This document shows, one piece after another, positions 36,968 through 46,663 of a stretch of DNA of 64,000 bases. Numbering within the stretch: the stretch's first letter is position 1; every line of letters begins with the position of its first letter. Origin of the DNA: Aliidiomarina iranensis (lineage in GTDB: Bacteria > Pseudomonadota > Gammaproteobacteria > Enterobacterales > Alteromonadaceae). Under the pieces are notes generated by a model. It was not told where the DNA came from and made no database searches. It saw nothing but the letters and a program-made list of their open reading frames with translations. The DNA lies in the NCBI RefSeq assembly GCF_003987135.1, contig NZ_PIPJ01000006.1:62001-126000 (forward strand), read 5' to 3'. The translations under genes and the position numbers were made by a program.

Positions 36968-37029
36968 CTCTACACGCACCAGTAGCATTTTCGCGAGATA
37001 CTTGCTGGTACCAAAGCTGAAGGAGAGTA

Positions 37030-37458
37030 ATGCGCATGAACGATTTAGAAACCCTGTTAGCACAAAGTGATGAAACTGTTGATGCCATTCTGGAAGCGGG
37101 TTTAAGTGCTGAAGATGAAATTGACATTGAGCATCATTTGGTGAGCAGTGATTTTAGCCGCTTAGAGAAGGCTGCTGTTGAGCTCGTTAAGCTTGGCTAT
37201 CACGTAGACGAAGCGGAAGAATTTGAGCTAGATGATGGAAAGCCTTGTTTTTACTTCGCGGCGGTTGTTGAATGCGCTCTGGATAAAGCCTTATTGGCCG
37301 CTCAAACGAAAGAAATCGCGAAGGTAGCTGATGCCGCTGGCGTTGAATATGATGGTTGGGGCACTTACCTTGGTGATGACGACGAAGGTGAGCTAGATGA
37401 TGAAGAGCTTGAAGAAGTAGATTGGGATGACTACGACGATTCTGATCTGGATGATTAA
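37030..37458 (+). CDS. rraB: Ribonuclease E inhibitor RraB
   Basis: A 142-residue acidic protein of the RraB family, which binds the C-terminal scaffold of RNase E and changes mRNA decay. Family marks are FYFAAVVEC and EYDGWGTYL. The C terminus is a run of Asp and Glu residues. AGGAG stands four bases before the first ATG; a second ATG two codons later is possible. It ends before a bidirectional terminator shared with valS. Confidence 0.92.
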   Translation: MRMNDLETLLAQSDETVDAILEAGLSAEDEIDIEHHLVSSDFSRLEKAAVELVKLGYHVDEAEEFELDDGKPCFYFAAVVECALDKALLAAQTKEIAKVADAAGVEYDGWGTYLGDDDEGELDDEELEEVDWDDYDDSDLDD

Positions 37459-37501
37459 GAATTTCGCGAAACCATTCTTCAGGTTATTTGCAAGTTAAAA
37501 T

Positions 37502-37536
37502 AAAAAACCGATTCCCTTAGAGAATCGGTTTTTTCG
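37502..37536. terminator. Bidirectional terminator between rraB and valS
   Basis: AAAAACCGATTC and GAATCGGTTTTT form a perfect stem, with T runs on both strands (TTTTTT on plus, TTTTTTATTTT on minus), so it can end both convergent genes. Confidence 0.9.
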
Positions 37537-37558
37537 TTATAGTTGTCCAGCAGGAATA

Positions 37559-40429
37559 TTAAAGCGAAGCAATACGCTGGCGTTGTTGCTGTAACTGTTT
37601 CACCAACTCTTCCGCTTCAGCTTGTTTCTCACGCTCTTTAGCAATAACTTCTGCCGGAGCGTTACTAACAAACTTCTCATTCGATAGTTTGCCCGCCACG
37701 CGCAGTAACTCTTTTTCCGCTTTTTCAATGGCTTTATCGAGCCGAGCTAATTCCGCTGCGGTATCAATTAAACCGGCCATTGGGATATGAATTTCCATGC
37801 GGCCAACCAACGCCGTAGCGCTCGCTGGTGTTTCCTCATCACTGGCTACAAATTGCAAGGATTCAAGTTTGGCTAGGGCACTTAAGAAACTCGCGTTTTC
37901 ATTTAAACGGCGAGTTGCGGTGGCATCAGCATTCACAATTAGCACCGGCAATGCTTTGCTCGGTGATAAATCCATTTCACCGCGAATATTTCGTATCGCA
38001 ACAATTACCTGTTTTAGCCACTCCATATCGGCTTGAGCTTCGGCAAATTGCACCGGTTGCACCTGCGGGTATGCCTGCAGCATGATGGTTTTGCCCTGAG
38101 TTCCGGCGACTTGAGTTCCGGCTACTTCAGTTCCCGCTAAAGGCGCAACTCGTTGCCAAATCTCTTCGGTGATAAATGGCAATAGAGGGTGCAGCAAACG
38201 CAACAGCTGCTCAAGAACCGCCACTAGCGTGTGTCGCGTAGCCCGTTGCTGAGCATCAGTGCCATTTAACAATACAGGCTTGGTAAGCTCCAAATACCAA
38301 TCGCAGAATTGATTCCAAGTAAACTCGTAAGCAATTGCTGCGGCTTGATCGAATCGATAGGTATCCAAGGCCTGGCGGAATTGTTTAGTTGTATCGTTGA
38401 AGCGTTCAATAATCCATTGATCCGCCAATGAGAGTTGCATATCGCCACCCTGTAACCCACAATCTTGCTCTTCTGTGTTCATCAACACGTAACGGCTAGC
38501 ATTCCAAAGCTTATTACAGAAGTTACGATAACCTTCCAGGCGTTTCATATCCCAATTGATATCGCGCCCGGTAGATGCCAAAGCTGCTAACGTAAAGCGC
38601 AGAGCGTCGGTGCCGTGTGCGGTTATCCCTTCCGGAAACTCTTTTTTTGTACGCTTGGCAATTTGCGTTGCAAGCTTTTCTTGCATCAAGTTACTTGTTC
38701 GCTTCTCAAGCAAAGAATCAAGGCTGATACCATCTATCATGTCCAAAGGATCGATTACATTCCCCTTTGATTTCGACATTTTATCGCCCTGTTCATCGCG
38801 AATGAGGCCAGTAACATAAACAGTTTTGAATGGCACTTGCGGTTTGCCATTTTCATCTTTTAGGAAATGCATGGTCATCATGATCATGCGAGCTACCCAA
38901 AAGAAGATAATATCGAAACCGGTAACTAATACATTGGTAGGGTGAAAGGTTTTGAGAGCTTCGGTATCTTCCGGCCAACCTAAGGTTGAGAAGGTCCATA
39001 ACGCTGAAGAAAACCAGGTATCTAAAACATCGTTATCTTGCTCTAATACGCGATCGCCCAATCCATGTTTTTCACGAACCTCAGTTTCACTGCGGCCCAC
39101 ATATACATTGCCATCGGCATCGTACCAAGCAGGAATGCGGTGGCCCCACCAAAGTTGGCGTGAAATACACCAATCTTGAATATCCCGCATCCAGCTAAAA
39201 TACATGTTTTCATATTGCTTGGGTACAAACTCGATTTCACCGTTTTCTACGGCTTTTGTTGCGGTTTCGGCAAGTGGCGCAACACGAACATACCATTGAT
39301 CGGTAAGGAATGGTTCGATTACAACTCCTGAGCGGTCACCGTAAGGCACTTTGTTATCGTGCTCAGCAACTTTCTCGAGGAGCCCGAGGGCATCCATGGC
39401 AGCAACAACGGCTTTGCGCGCGGCGAAACGTTCAAGACCTGCAAATTCCGTAGGTAACTGGGTATCTACATCATCACGGGGCAGGCCTTTAATATTGAAT
39501 ACTTCAGCTTCTGCAAGTAAATGTGCTGAATCGCTTAAGATATTAATTAAAGGCAGGTTATGGCGTTTACCAATTTCATAATCATTAAAATCATGAGCAG
39601 GCGTTATTTTAACGCAGCCTGAACCGAACTCTTGATCTACATAATCGTCCGCGATAATAGGAATGCGGCGGCCGGTTAATGGCAATTCAATAAACTTACC
39701 CACCAATGCTTGGTAACGATCATCTTCTGGATGTACGGCAACACAGGCATCACCGAGCATGGTTTCTGGCCGGGTTGTTGCTACAATCAGATGATCTTTA
39801 CCATCAGCGGTTTTCACACCATCGGCTAGTGGGTATCGCAAATGCCAAAGCTTGCCTTTGGTATCTTTGTTCTCAACTTCTAAATCAGAAATCGCTGTTT
39901 TTAATTTCGGATCCCAGTTTACCAAACGCTTACCGCGGTAAATAAGGTTATCCTCATGAAGGCGAACAAACACTTCCTGCACAGCCTTCGATAAACCTTC
40001 ATCCATAGTGAAACGCTCACGATCCCAATCTACTGAATCGCCTAAACGCCGCATTTGCCGGGTAATGGTGCCACCTGATTCCGCTTTCCAATCCCAAACT
40101 TTATCAATAAACGCTTCACGGCCAAGGCTATGGCGATCGATATTTTCAGCGGCTAATTTACGCTCCACTACCATTTGCGTGGCGATACCCGCGTGGTCGG
40201 ATCCCACTTGCCATAGTGTATTGTACCCATCCATCCGTTTGTAGCGGGTAAGGGTATCCATTAACGTATGTTGAAAAGCATGCCCCATGTGCAAGCTACC
40301 GGTAACATTTGGCGGAGGAATCATAATGCAATAGGATTCGCCTTGCCCTGAAGGCCGGAAGTAGCCTGCCTGTTCCCAGTTTTCGTACAGGCGTTGCTCG
40401 ATATTCTGTGGGGAGTAGGTTTTATCCAT
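37559..40429 (-). CDS. valS: Valyl-tRNA synthetase
   Basis: A 956-residue class I synthetase that charges tRNA-Val. The HIGH-type motif is [14 protein letters not shown] near residue 45, KMSKS is in DKMSKSKGN near 551, an editing domain lies between, and a C-terminal coiled coil ([19 protein letters not shown]) closes the protein. Near residues 764-778 a short VAGTQ repeat is inserted. I chose the ATG at 40429 because AAGGA lies four to five bases upstream; the frame opens with TTG at 40441. It is the last gene of pepA-holC-valS, a conserved gammaproteobacterial order. Confidence 0.97.
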   Translation of the reverse strand: MDKTYSPQNIEQRLYENWEQAGYFRPSGQGESYCIMIPPPNVTGSLHMGHAFQHTLMDTLTRYKRMDGYNTLWQVGSDHAGIATQMVVERKLAAENIDRHSLGREAFIDKVWDWKAESGGTITRQMRRLGDSVDWDRERFTMDEGLSKAVQEVFVRLHEDNLIYRGKRLVNWDPKLKTAISDLEVENKDTKGKLWHLRYPLADGVKTADGKDHLIVATTRPETMLGDACVAVHPEDDRYQALVGKFIELPLTGRRIPIIADDYVDQEFGSGCVKITPAHDFNDYEIGKRHNLPLINILSDSAHLLAEAEVFNIKGLPRDDVDTQLPTEFAGLERFAARKAVVAAMDALGLLEKVAEHDNKVPYGDRSGVVIEPFLTDQWYVRVAPLAETATKAVENGEIEFVPKQYENMYFSWMRDIQDWCISRQLWWGHRIPAWYDADGNVYVGRSETEVREKHGLGDRVLEQDNDVLDTWFSSALWTFSTLGWPEDTEALKTFHPTNVLVTGFDIIFFWVARMIMMTMHFLKDENGKPQVPFKTVYVTGLIRDEQGDKMSKSKGNVIDPLDMIDGISLDSLLEKRTSNLMQEKLATQIAKRTKKEFPEGITAHGTDALRFTLAALASTGRDINWDMKRLEGYRNFCNKLWNASRYVLMNTEEQDCGLQGGDMQLSLADQWIIERFNDTTKQFRQALDTYRFDQAAAIAYEFTWNQFCDWYLELTKPVLLNGTDAQQRATRHTLVAVLEQLLRLLHPLLPFITEEIWQRVAPLAGTEVAGTQVAGTQGKTIMLQAYPQVQPVQFAEAQADMEWLKQVIVAIRNIRGEMDLSPSKALPVLIVNADATATRRLNENASFLSALAKLESLQFVASDEETPASATALVGRMEIHIPMAGLIDTAAELARLDKAIEKAEKELLRVAGKLSNEKFVSNAPAEVIAKEREKQAEAEELVKQLQQQRQRIASL
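38098..38142. repeat. Three 15-bp tandem repeats within valS
   Basis: Units GAGTTCCGGCGACTT, GAGTTCCGGCTACTT and CAGTTCCCGCTAAAG on the plus strand. They encode AGTQV-type pentapeptides in a surface linker between the anticodon-binding domain and the C-terminal arm, so length changes stay in frame. Confidence 0.75.
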
Positions 40430-40441
40430 GGTATCCTTCAA

Positions 40442-40882
40442 TTATTCCGGAGCAGGTAGAGTAGCCAGTTGCATACCTAACTGCCGATAATGACGATAGC
40501 GCTCACGCGCAAGCTCCTTGCCGTTTTCATCGGCCGGAACGAAATCAATAATTTCTTGAATTTGGCGAGTTAATTCGGGCACTTGTTGGCGCAAATTAAA
40601 CACCACATTTCGTTGTTTGCTCAATTCAGCTGCTGGTTGATCCCAACCTAATAGCACGGGTGTGCCAGCTAAGGGGCCTTCACCTATCAAGTTGTGCGGA
40701 ATGAAACGTTCCGCTGGAATTTGCCAAAGTAATTCATCAATGGCTTCAGCCTGAGTTTGATCTTGATTGAAAACCACAATGCGGCGGCGCTGATTAAATT
40801 GCTGCGCAATTAACTGGCATGCCGCTGTTAGCAAAGCGGCAGGAGCCGCATTACTAACAACGTAAAAGGTTACCCTAGCCAC
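40442..40882 (-). CDS. holC: DNA polymerase III chi subunit
   Basis: A 146-residue protein of the HolC family. Chi links the clamp loader to single-stranded-DNA-binding protein at the replication fork. The fold begins VTFYVVSN and contains RRIVVFNQDQTQAEAIDELLW and ERFIPHNLIGEGP, all typical. It lies between pepA (3 bp apart) and valS (12 bp to the chosen start). Confidence 0.94.
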   Translation of the reverse strand: MARVTFYVVSNAAPAALLTAACQLIAQQFNQRRRIVVFNQDQTQAEAIDELLWQIPAERFIPHNLIGEGPLAGTPVLLGWDQPAAELSKQRNVVFNLRQQVPELTRQIQEIIDFVPADENGKELARERYRHYRQLGMQLATLPAPE

Positions 40883-40885
40883 TAT

Positions 40886-42391
40886 TTACTCGCTCTGAGC
40901 AGCGCCGGAGCGCGCTAATAAGAACTGAGTTAGCATAGGCACAGGCCGCCCTGTGGCGCCCTTATCTTTGCCGCCTTTCCAAGCAGTTCCAGCGATATCC
41001 AGATGCGCCCAATGGTATTTCTTAGTGAAGCGGGATAAGAAACACGCGGCGGTAATAGTTCCAGCAGGCCGGCCACCTAAGTTTGTCATGTCTGCGAACG
41101 GGCTATCGAGCATATCTTGGTACTCATCCCACAACGGCAGTTGCCATGCTCTATCACCGCTTTGTTTGGAAACGCCGAGCAATTCATGAGCAAGCGGATT
41201 GTGGTTACTCATCATGCCGGTAGCATGGGCTCCTAACGCGATTACACAAGCGCCCGTTAAAGTAGCGATGTCCACAACGGTTTCTGGATTAAAGCGTTCT
41301 ACATAGGTAAGGGCATCACAGAGAACTAAACGACCTTCGGCATCGGTATTCAATACCTCTACAGTTTGGCCCGACATCGTTTTAATGATATCGCCTGGCC
41401 GATAAGCTCGGCCATCAGGCATATTTTCACAGCCTGCCAAAACGCCAATCACGTTGATAGGCAACTGCAATTCAGCCAACGCTTGCATCGTACCGAGCAC
41501 ACCTGCGGCACCGCCCATATCGTATTTCATTTCATCCATAGCTTCCGAAGGCTTGATGGATATACCACCGGAGTCAAAGGTTAAGCCCTTGCCCACGAGT
41601 ACAATAGGGGCGCGGTCATCGTTGGCACCTTGATATCGCATTAACGTCATTACCGCTGGGTTATCGGAACCACGGCTCACAGCGAGGTAAGCATTCATAC
41701 CCAACTCGGCCATATCGGTTTCGGTAACACGCTCAACATTTAAGTTGCTATAGTTCTCTGCTACTGCTTCAGCTTGTTCTGCTAGCCAAATCGGCGTGCA
41801 AATGTTCGGTGGCATGTTAGCTGCATCGCGGCAAAGTTTTACCCCTTTAGCAACAGCTAAGCCATGGCTCACTGCACGTTCGCCCACAGGCAGCTCACGC
41901 CGCGATGGCACGTTAAAAATCAGTTTACGTAGAGGCCGGCGAGGCTCTTCGCGATGTGTTTTGAGCTGATCGAACACATATAGGCTGCTTTGTGCGGCTT
42001 CAATAGCGTGGCGCACTTTCCAATAGGTATCCCGGCCTTTCACGTGCAATTCACTCAAAAAGCATACGGCTTCCATGGCACCTGTTTCATTTAGAGTTGC
42101 GATTGTTTTACTGATAATTTGCCGATATTGGCGCTCATCGAGCTCACGTTCTTTACCACAACCAACTAGGAGTATGCGTTCACTTAAAAGATTGGGCACG
42201 TTATGCAACAGCAATACTTGCCCCGGCTTTCCTTCGATATCGCCCCGGCGCAGAATATTGCTGAGGTAGCCATCACTGATTTTATCAATTTGCTCGGCCG
42301 CAGGAGATAAACGGCGCGGCTCAAAAACACCTACTACAATGCATGCAGAACGCTGTTTTTCTGGGCTACCGCTTTTTACGCTGAATTCCAT
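40886..42391 (-). CDS. pepA: Leucyl aminopeptidase PepA
   Basis: A 501-residue M17 metallo-aminopeptidase that removes N-terminal residues from peptides; in E. coli it also binds DNA at cer and carAB. The two-metal active site is visible as [27 protein letters not shown] and the signature [11 protein letters not shown] start at 42391, where GGGAG lies five bases upstream, not at the upstream ATG (42427). Divergent from lptF, as is usual in this class. Confidence 0.97.
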   Translation of the reverse strand: MEFSVKSGSPEKQRSACIVVGVFEPRRLSPAAEQIDKISDGYLSNILRRGDIEGKPGQVLLLHNVPNLLSERILLVGCGKERELDERQYRQIISKTIATLNETGAMEAVCFLSELHVKGRDTYWKVRHAIEAAQSSLYVFDQLKTHREEPRRPLRKLIFNVPSRRELPVGERAVSHGLAVAKGVKLCRDAANMPPNICTPIWLAEQAEAVAENYSNLNVERVTETDMAELGMNAYLAVSRGSDNPAVMTLMRYQGANDDRAPIVLVGKGLTFDSGGISIKPSEAMDEMKYDMGGAAGVLGTMQALAELQLPINVIGVLAGCENMPDGRAYRPGDIIKTMSGQTVEVLNTDAEGRLVLCDALTYVERFNPETVVDIATLTGACVIALGAHATGMMSNHNPLAHELLGVSKQSGDRAWQLPLWDEYQDMLDSPFADMTNLGGRPAGTITAACFLSRFTKKYHWAHLDIAGTAWKGGKDKGATGRPVPMLTQFLLARSGAAQSE

Positions 42392-42638
42392 AGGTACTCC
42401 CGTTTCTGGTTTATTGATGCCGATCATGGCATTATGAGCGTTAATCTAAGGCACAGAGCCAAAACTCAGGTTTTTACTCACAGTTTTGTGCTCGCTAGCA
42501 AATATCGAAATTTGTTCCGAAAAAAAGAAGCAAATTCGATAATATGGCCTTAGAATCGCAGATTAAAGTTGTTAAAACACAAAGTTTACTGAAATCTTCA
42601 GTGATTTCCAGTAAAAAGCGAAGTTAAGGGTTGGGCCT

Positions 42639-43751
42639 GTGCTCATATTTCGTTACATCATTCGTGAAACATTCAAAGCACAAATGGCTATTTTTGTGGT
42701 TTTGCTAACCATTTTTGTAAGCCAACAATTCGTTCAGATTCTCACGGAAGCATCGGAAGGGCAAATCCCTGCTCAACTGATTATGTTAGTTTTAGGGTTA
42801 CAGTTGCCAAGTTTGGCTTCATTGCTGCTTCCTATAAGCCTTTTCCTTGGTGTTTTGATGGCCCAAGGCCGGCTATATGCCGATCATGAAATGGCGGTAT
42901 TTCATGCCTGTGGCGTAAGTGAGTGGTATATCACTCGTGTTTCTCTAGTTTTTGCTGGTGTGTTAGCGCTGGTTACCGCTTTGCTCACTTTGTGGCTGAG
43001 CCCTTGGGCACTTGCCCAAGAGCAATCAATTGCAGATAGATTGCGAGCCGAAGCTGGTGTTTCCGTTCTACAAGCGGGCCGTTTTCAGCAAGCGGCACAG
43101 CAGCGTGCGGTAATTTTCATTGAAAGCCAATCTGAAAACGGCGAATTATCTGAAGTATTCGTAGCGCAGTTGCCCGCACGTGGGGAAACTGCCGCGGAGG
43201 ATGTGCGTGCTAGTGTGGTTATGGCTGCAAGGGGGCGGGTGGAAACGCTAGCGAACGGCGCTCAGCAAATGGTGCTTGATGAAGGAAGGCGTTATTCGCA
43301 ATCACTGGTGAACCTTGATCACCAAGTAATGGAATTCGATCAATACCAAATTCAAATTCGAGAGCAGGAAGTGGCTAGCACAGGCCAGCGCGAGGAGGCC
43401 ATTCCTACTCGCGAGCTATTAGGTGATTCCAGCCCCGCGGCCGCAGCCGAGTTGCAGTGGCGTATCGCAATTCCATTGGCGATGCCATTACTTATTTTAA
43501 TTGCTGTGCCCTTGAGCCGAGTGAACCCACGGCAAGGTAAATTCGCCCGAATGGGGCCAGCACTCCTCATTTATCTAGGATACTTTATGGTGTTAATGGC
43601 CACTAAACGCGCTTTAGCCGATGGCTCTTTACCCATAGAACTCGGCTTGTGGTGGATTCACATTAGCTTGGGGATTATTGGGATTTCCTTGTTGCTCAAA
43701 GAACGCCCTTCTGGATATCGAGTGCGTGCCGCGATTAAGGGGCGCAGATAA
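42639..43751 (+). CDS. lptF: LPS export permease LptF
   Basis: A 370-residue inner-membrane subunit of the LptB2FGC transporter, which extracts lipopolysaccharide and sends it to the outer membrane. Three N-terminal helices, a periplasmic beta-jellyroll (about residues 130-260) and three C-terminal helices are visible. GTG start with AAGGG eight bases upstream. It overlaps lptG by one base (TAATG). Confidence 0.95.
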   Translation: MLIFRYIIRETFKAQMAIFVVLLTIFVSQQFVQILTEASEGQIPAQLIMLVLGLQLPSLASLLLPISLFLGVLMAQGRLYADHEMAVFHACGVSEWYITRVSLVFAGVLALVTALLTLWLSPWALAQEQSIADRLRAEAGVSVLQAGRFQQAAQQRAVIFIESQSENGELSEVFVAQLPARGETAAEDVRASVVMAARGRVETLANGAQQMVLDEGRRYSQSLVNLDHQVMEFDQYQIQIREQEVASTGQREEAIPTRELLGDSSPAAAAELQWRIAIPLAMPLLILIAVPLSRVNPRQGKFARMGPALLIYLGYFMVLMATKRALADGSLPIELGLWWIHISLGIIGISLLLKERPSGYRVRAAIKGRR

Positions 43752-44818
43752 TGTTTAGTATTCTTGATAAGTATATCGGCAAAACCGTTTTATTTACTTC
43801 TCTCATGAGCCTTTTGGTACTCACAGGCTTGAGTAGTTTAATTCGATTTGTAGAGCAAATACGCGCTATTGGCCGCGGCACTTACGAAATGTCGGATGTA
43901 CTCGTTTTTGTGCTCTTGAGTATTCCTCGTGATGTGGAAGTGTTTTTTCCAATGGCTGCTCTATTAGGCGGCTTAATCGGTATGGGCCTGTTGGCAAGTA
44001 GCAGCGAATTAACGGTTATGATGGGGGCAGGGCTATCGCGATTAAACATTATAGGGTCGGTTATGAAATCGGCAGTGATTATGATGTTTGCTGTTTTAGC
44101 CATAGGTGAGTGGGTTGCTCCAACTACCGAAGCGAATGCGCGCCAATTGCGTGCGCAGGCCGTATCTGGCGGTAGTTTAATCTCGGGGGAACAGGGTATT
44201 TGGGCAAAAGATGGTGAGCGATTTATTCACATTGGTGAAGTTTTAGATACTGGAACGCTAGAAAATGTAACCATTTATGAGTTCAATGACCGCGAACTTG
44301 AGAAAGTTGTGCATGGTGGGCGAGCCACCTATGTGGGGCCTGATTGGTTTGTGAATGATGCCCAATATACCGAGGTTAGCGCCGAGCGTGTAGTGAATTA
44401 TCAACTGGCGAGCTGGTCGTGGCGTTCCACACTCACGCCCGATAAATTAGGCGCGGTAACGGTGCGGCCAGAATCACTATCCATTAGTGGTTTGAATGAT
44501 TATGTGAATTACTTAAAATCGAATCGGCAAGATGCTAGCCGGTATGAACTCGCATTTTGGCGCAAAGTGGTAGTGCCCTTTACGGTAGCGGTAATGTTGT
44601 TAGTAGCCTTATCTTTTGTATTTGGGCCATTACGTTCAACCACCATGGGCGCTAGGGTATTACTGGGTGTTATTACTGGGTTTACTTTCCATGTGTTTAA
44701 TGAAATCTTTGCCCCAGTATCCCAAGTTTATAATTTACCACCTTTGCTAGGTGCTTTATTGCCGGGGATGTTATTTGCCTCCGTGGCCTTGTATATTTTG
44801 AGTCGCGACCGAATCTAA
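43751..44818 (+). CDS. lptG: LPS export permease LptG
   Basis: A 355-residue partner of LptF with the same plan: membrane helices at both ends and a periplasmic jellyroll at about residues 130-250. EVFFPMAALLGGLIGMG and the last helices around LPPLLGALLPGMLF are family traits. Translation is probably coupled to lptF. Its TAA abuts the stop codon of the convergent RDD gene with no base between. Confidence 0.95.
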   Translation: MFSILDKYIGKTVLFTSLMSLLVLTGLSSLIRFVEQIRAIGRGTYEMSDVLVFVLLSIPRDVEVFFPMAALLGGLIGMGLLASSSELTVMMGAGLSRLNIIGSVMKSAVIMMFAVLAIGEWVAPTTEANARQLRAQAVSGGSLISGEQGIWAKDGERFIHIGEVLDTGTLENVTIYEFNDRELEKVVHGGRATYVGPDWFVNDAQYTEVSAERVVNYQLASWSWRSTLTPDKLGAVTVRPESLSISGLNDYVNYLKSNRQDASRYELAFWRKVVVPFTVAVMLLVALSFVFGPLRSTTMGARVLLGVITGFTFHVFNEIFAPVSQVYNLPPLLGALLPGMLFASVALYILSRDRI

Positions 44819-45358
44819 TTATTTCCAATTGATAAATTGATTCGCTTCTTTGCTAAGTACGACAACCTCGCACTTGGCCAAACGGTCTTGCAAGGCTAAT
44901 TTTTCTTTACCAAACAGCACCCAAAGATTACCAAACCCAAATAGAGCAGTGAGCGCGCGAATCAATGCCTGTTTTTTTGTAATGCGCGAATTATCTGTGT
45001 TGCGGACCCGCAAGCGCCAAGTTCGCATGCCTAAAGTTTGCCCGCCACGCACCCAAAAACCCACATAAAACCACAAGAGAACGGCAATCAAATAGATAGT
45101 AGTAATCGGGTTGCCTTGCAACAGCGCCGCGTGGTCTTCTCCTTCGGCAAGGGTAACAACGCCGGTTTTCGTGAGTAACCCGAGCAAAGCCAAGAGCATG
45201 GCAAAGGCAAACATGATTACAGCGGCAACAACCAGCGAATCGTAAACAATGGCTAGCACTCTGCGGCCGAGGCCAGCTCGCGATACCGGGACATATTCCA
45301 CATTTTCATCAGTGTCTTTTGGGCTTACTGGCGTAGCCGAGGAGGGGTTTTTAGCCAT
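44819..45358 (-). CDS. RDD family membrane protein
   Basis: A 179-residue membrane protein. After a polar N terminus of about 30 residues comes RAGLGRRVLAIVYDSLVVAA, with the Arg-Asp pair of the RDD family and the first helix, then a second helix at LIAVLLWFYVGFWV and QTLGMRTWRLRV. RDD proteins may act in transport, but this one has no assigned substrate. RDD genes are common next to lptFG in this class. It has a Gly/Phe-rich hydrophobic segment (ALTALFGFGNLWVLF) near the end. Confidence 0.88.
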   Translation of the reverse strand: MAKNPSSATPVSPKDTDENVEYVPVSRAGLGRRVLAIVYDSLVVAAVIMFAFAMLLALLGLLTKTGVVTLAEGEDHAALLQGNPITTIYLIAVLLWFYVGFWVRGGQTLGMRTWRLRVRNTDNSRITKKQALIRALTALFGFGNLWVLFGKEKLALQDRLAKCEVVVLSKEANQFINWK

Positions 45359-45426
45359 TTTTGTATAAATCCTGTTCGAACGGTAGCAAGATCATATCAT
45401 GAAGTATTCTTTTTTATCATACATGC

Positions 45427-45454
45427 TTGCAAGAAGCGCCGGCACGGGTATAAT
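45427..45454 (+). promoter_or_regulatory. Strong stable-RNA promoter of tRNA-Leu
   Basis: TTGCAA (45427-45432) and a perfect TATAAT (45449-45454) are 16 bases apart, followed by the GC-rich discriminator GCGCTGCG. That discriminator is typical of stable-RNA promoters under stringent control. Confidence 0.75.
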
Positions 45455-45495
45455 GCGCTGCGTCTGATTAATTCAGATACAGCCTCCTAAGATAT

Positions 45496-45582
45496 GCCCG
45501 GGTGGCGAAATTGGTAGACGCAGCGGATTCAAAATCCGCCGCCAGAAATGGTGTGCCGGTTCGAGTCCGGCCCCGGGCACCA
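45496..45582 (+). tRNA. tRNA-Leu, anticodon CAA
   Basis: An 87-base class II tRNA. The acceptor stem GCCCGGG pairs with CCCGGGC, the anticodon arm is GCGGATT-CAA-AATCCGC, a long variable arm follows (GCCAGAAATGGT), and the T arm is GCCGGTTCGAGTCCGGC. The 3' CCA is encoded. The anticodon CAA reads UUG codons. It stands alone with its own promoter; no clear terminator is seen before the repeats that follow. Confidence 0.97.
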
Positions 45583-45660
45583 CTTAAAGTTATACTATCT
45601 GTGCAAGTTAAATCAGAAAAATCTGTTAATCCCAGCTTCCCCTGCAAGTCAACTTCGAAA

Positions 45661-45732
45661 AACCTGTTTAACTTAGGTAACCTGTTTAACTTAGAGAACC
45701 TGTTTAACTCAGAAAACCTGTTAACGCCAGCT
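45661..45732. repeat. 18-bp tandem repeats downstream of tRNA-Leu
   Basis: Three close units, AACCTGTTTAACTTAGGT, AACCTGTTTAACTTAGAG and AACCTGTTTAACTCAGAA, and a diverged fourth (AACCTGTTAACGCCAGCT). A related stretch, CTGTTAATCCCAGCTTCCC, lies just upstream at 45623-45641, so the array seems flanked by an older duplication. It fills most of the 170 bp between the tRNA and the DUF3047 gene. Confidence 0.8.
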
Positions 45733-45752
45733 TCACGGGCTTCAGCGCTTAA

Positions 45753-46586
45753 TTAATTTTCCTCACGGGCGTGTAACCGGATTCGACGATACGAGGCCGA
45801 TGCCGATGAATTGCTATTATCGCAATCTGTCATGATGGCGATGGCATTAATCATATCTGGCGCTTGGCCATGAAAACTCTCGAAGTCGGCTTGCAGATCG
45901 CGAGTTTCAGTTTGCCATTGATTACTGCCCGCTTCGCCGTAACCCATGGCTATCATGTGCGCTTGTGTCGCAAATGGATTCGACCAGTTTGTACCGATTT
46001 CGCTTTGTTGGCTCCAAACATAGTTCAACGCGCGAGTTCGCCAACGCAAGATTGAGTGTTCGCGCACTACATAGATCCGCGCAGCAAAATCATCACCACT
46101 TTTTTCGCGCTCGTTACCTACTTGTGGGAATTCGTTTACTCGCCATTCCCAGCTCAGCATGGGTGTTTTAGTGAGATCAATTTCTTCGCGATAAAACATT
46201 CCGGAGGCTTGGCCATCCTCACAGCTTGCGAGAATGTATGATTTTGATTCTTCACTGTTCTCAGTTGCTGCAACAAGCTGATAATCGGTAGAGCCTACAA
46301 ATGAATGGGCTTCCCAATCAATCATGTTTTCGGCTTTCCAATCGGTGCCTGGGCCGGTGCTCGGTTCGGTGCTTGGGGCGGCGTTTGGGCCGGTGCTAGG
46401 ATCGGCGCTCGGTTCGGTGCTTGGGCCGGCGCTCGGATTAATCATAGTTGCCGAGGCTGTATTCGTAAGGCCAAGACCAAGAAAGAATAGACTAACGCCG
46501 AGAAGGCTAATGGGGAGTAAACCCATTTTCAGGGGGGTGAAACAATGGGCGAGCGGCAGCCTACGAAAGGAATAAGCGTTACGCAT
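45753..46586 (-). CDS. DUF3047 family exported protein
   Basis: A 277-residue secreted or lipid-face protein of DUF3047, unknown function. An N-terminal hydrophobic stretch (LPISLLGVSLFFLGLGL) ends near ASA-TM, a likely signal peptide. A linker of eight Pro-Ser-Thr-Xaa tetrapeptides leads to the DUF3047 domain (about residues 85-275) with LSWEWRVNEFP, GDDFAARIYVV and MTDCDNS. DUF3047 domains look like carbohydrate-binding beta-sandwich folds, but this is only inference. I chose the ATG at 46586, with AAGGAG six bases upstream; the frame is open to 46646. Confidence 0.85.
   Translation of the reverse strand: MRNAYSFRRLPLAHCFTPLKMGLLPISLLGVSLFFLGLGLTNTASATMINPSAGPSTEPSADPSTGPNAAPSTEPSTGPGTDWKAENMIDWEAHSFVGSTDYQLVAATENSEESKSYILASCEDGQASGMFYREEIDLTKTPMLSWEWRVNEFPQVGNEREKSGDDFAARIYVVREHSILRWRTRALNYVWSQQSEIGTNWSNPFATQAHMIAMGYGEAGSNQWQTETRDLQADFESFHGQAPDMINAIAIMTDCDNSNSSASASYRRIRLHAREEN
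46343..46438. repeat. Eight 12-bp tandem repeats encoding a Pro/Ser/Thr linker
   Basis: On the plus strand each unit begins CGG and resembles CGGTGCTCGGTT or CGGTGCTTGGGC. They encode the tetrapeptides PSAG, PSTE, PSAD, PSTG, PNAA, PSTE, PSTG and PGTD between the signal peptide and the DUF3047 domain. Confidence 0.85.
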
Positions 46587-46663
46587 ATATTGCTCCTTTA
46601 TTACTTGTCGATTCGAAAATGCAACGCGCCCAATGATACACACCAAAGGTACAGCCTCTAAGC

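Noticed and set aside
45502-45756. An 84-codon open frame starting inside tRNA-Leu (MAKLVDAADSKSAARNGVPV)
   Set aside because: It is a reading of the tRNA itself, a well-known false protein; the rest translates the 18-bp tandem repeats. There is no ribosome site.
46305-46575. Gly/Ala/Trp/Arg-rich frames on the plus strand opposite the DUF3047 gene
   Set aside because: They are antisense readings of the 12-bp repeat that encodes the Pro/Ser/Thr linker. The minus-strand gene has a signal peptide, a ribosome site and family similarity.
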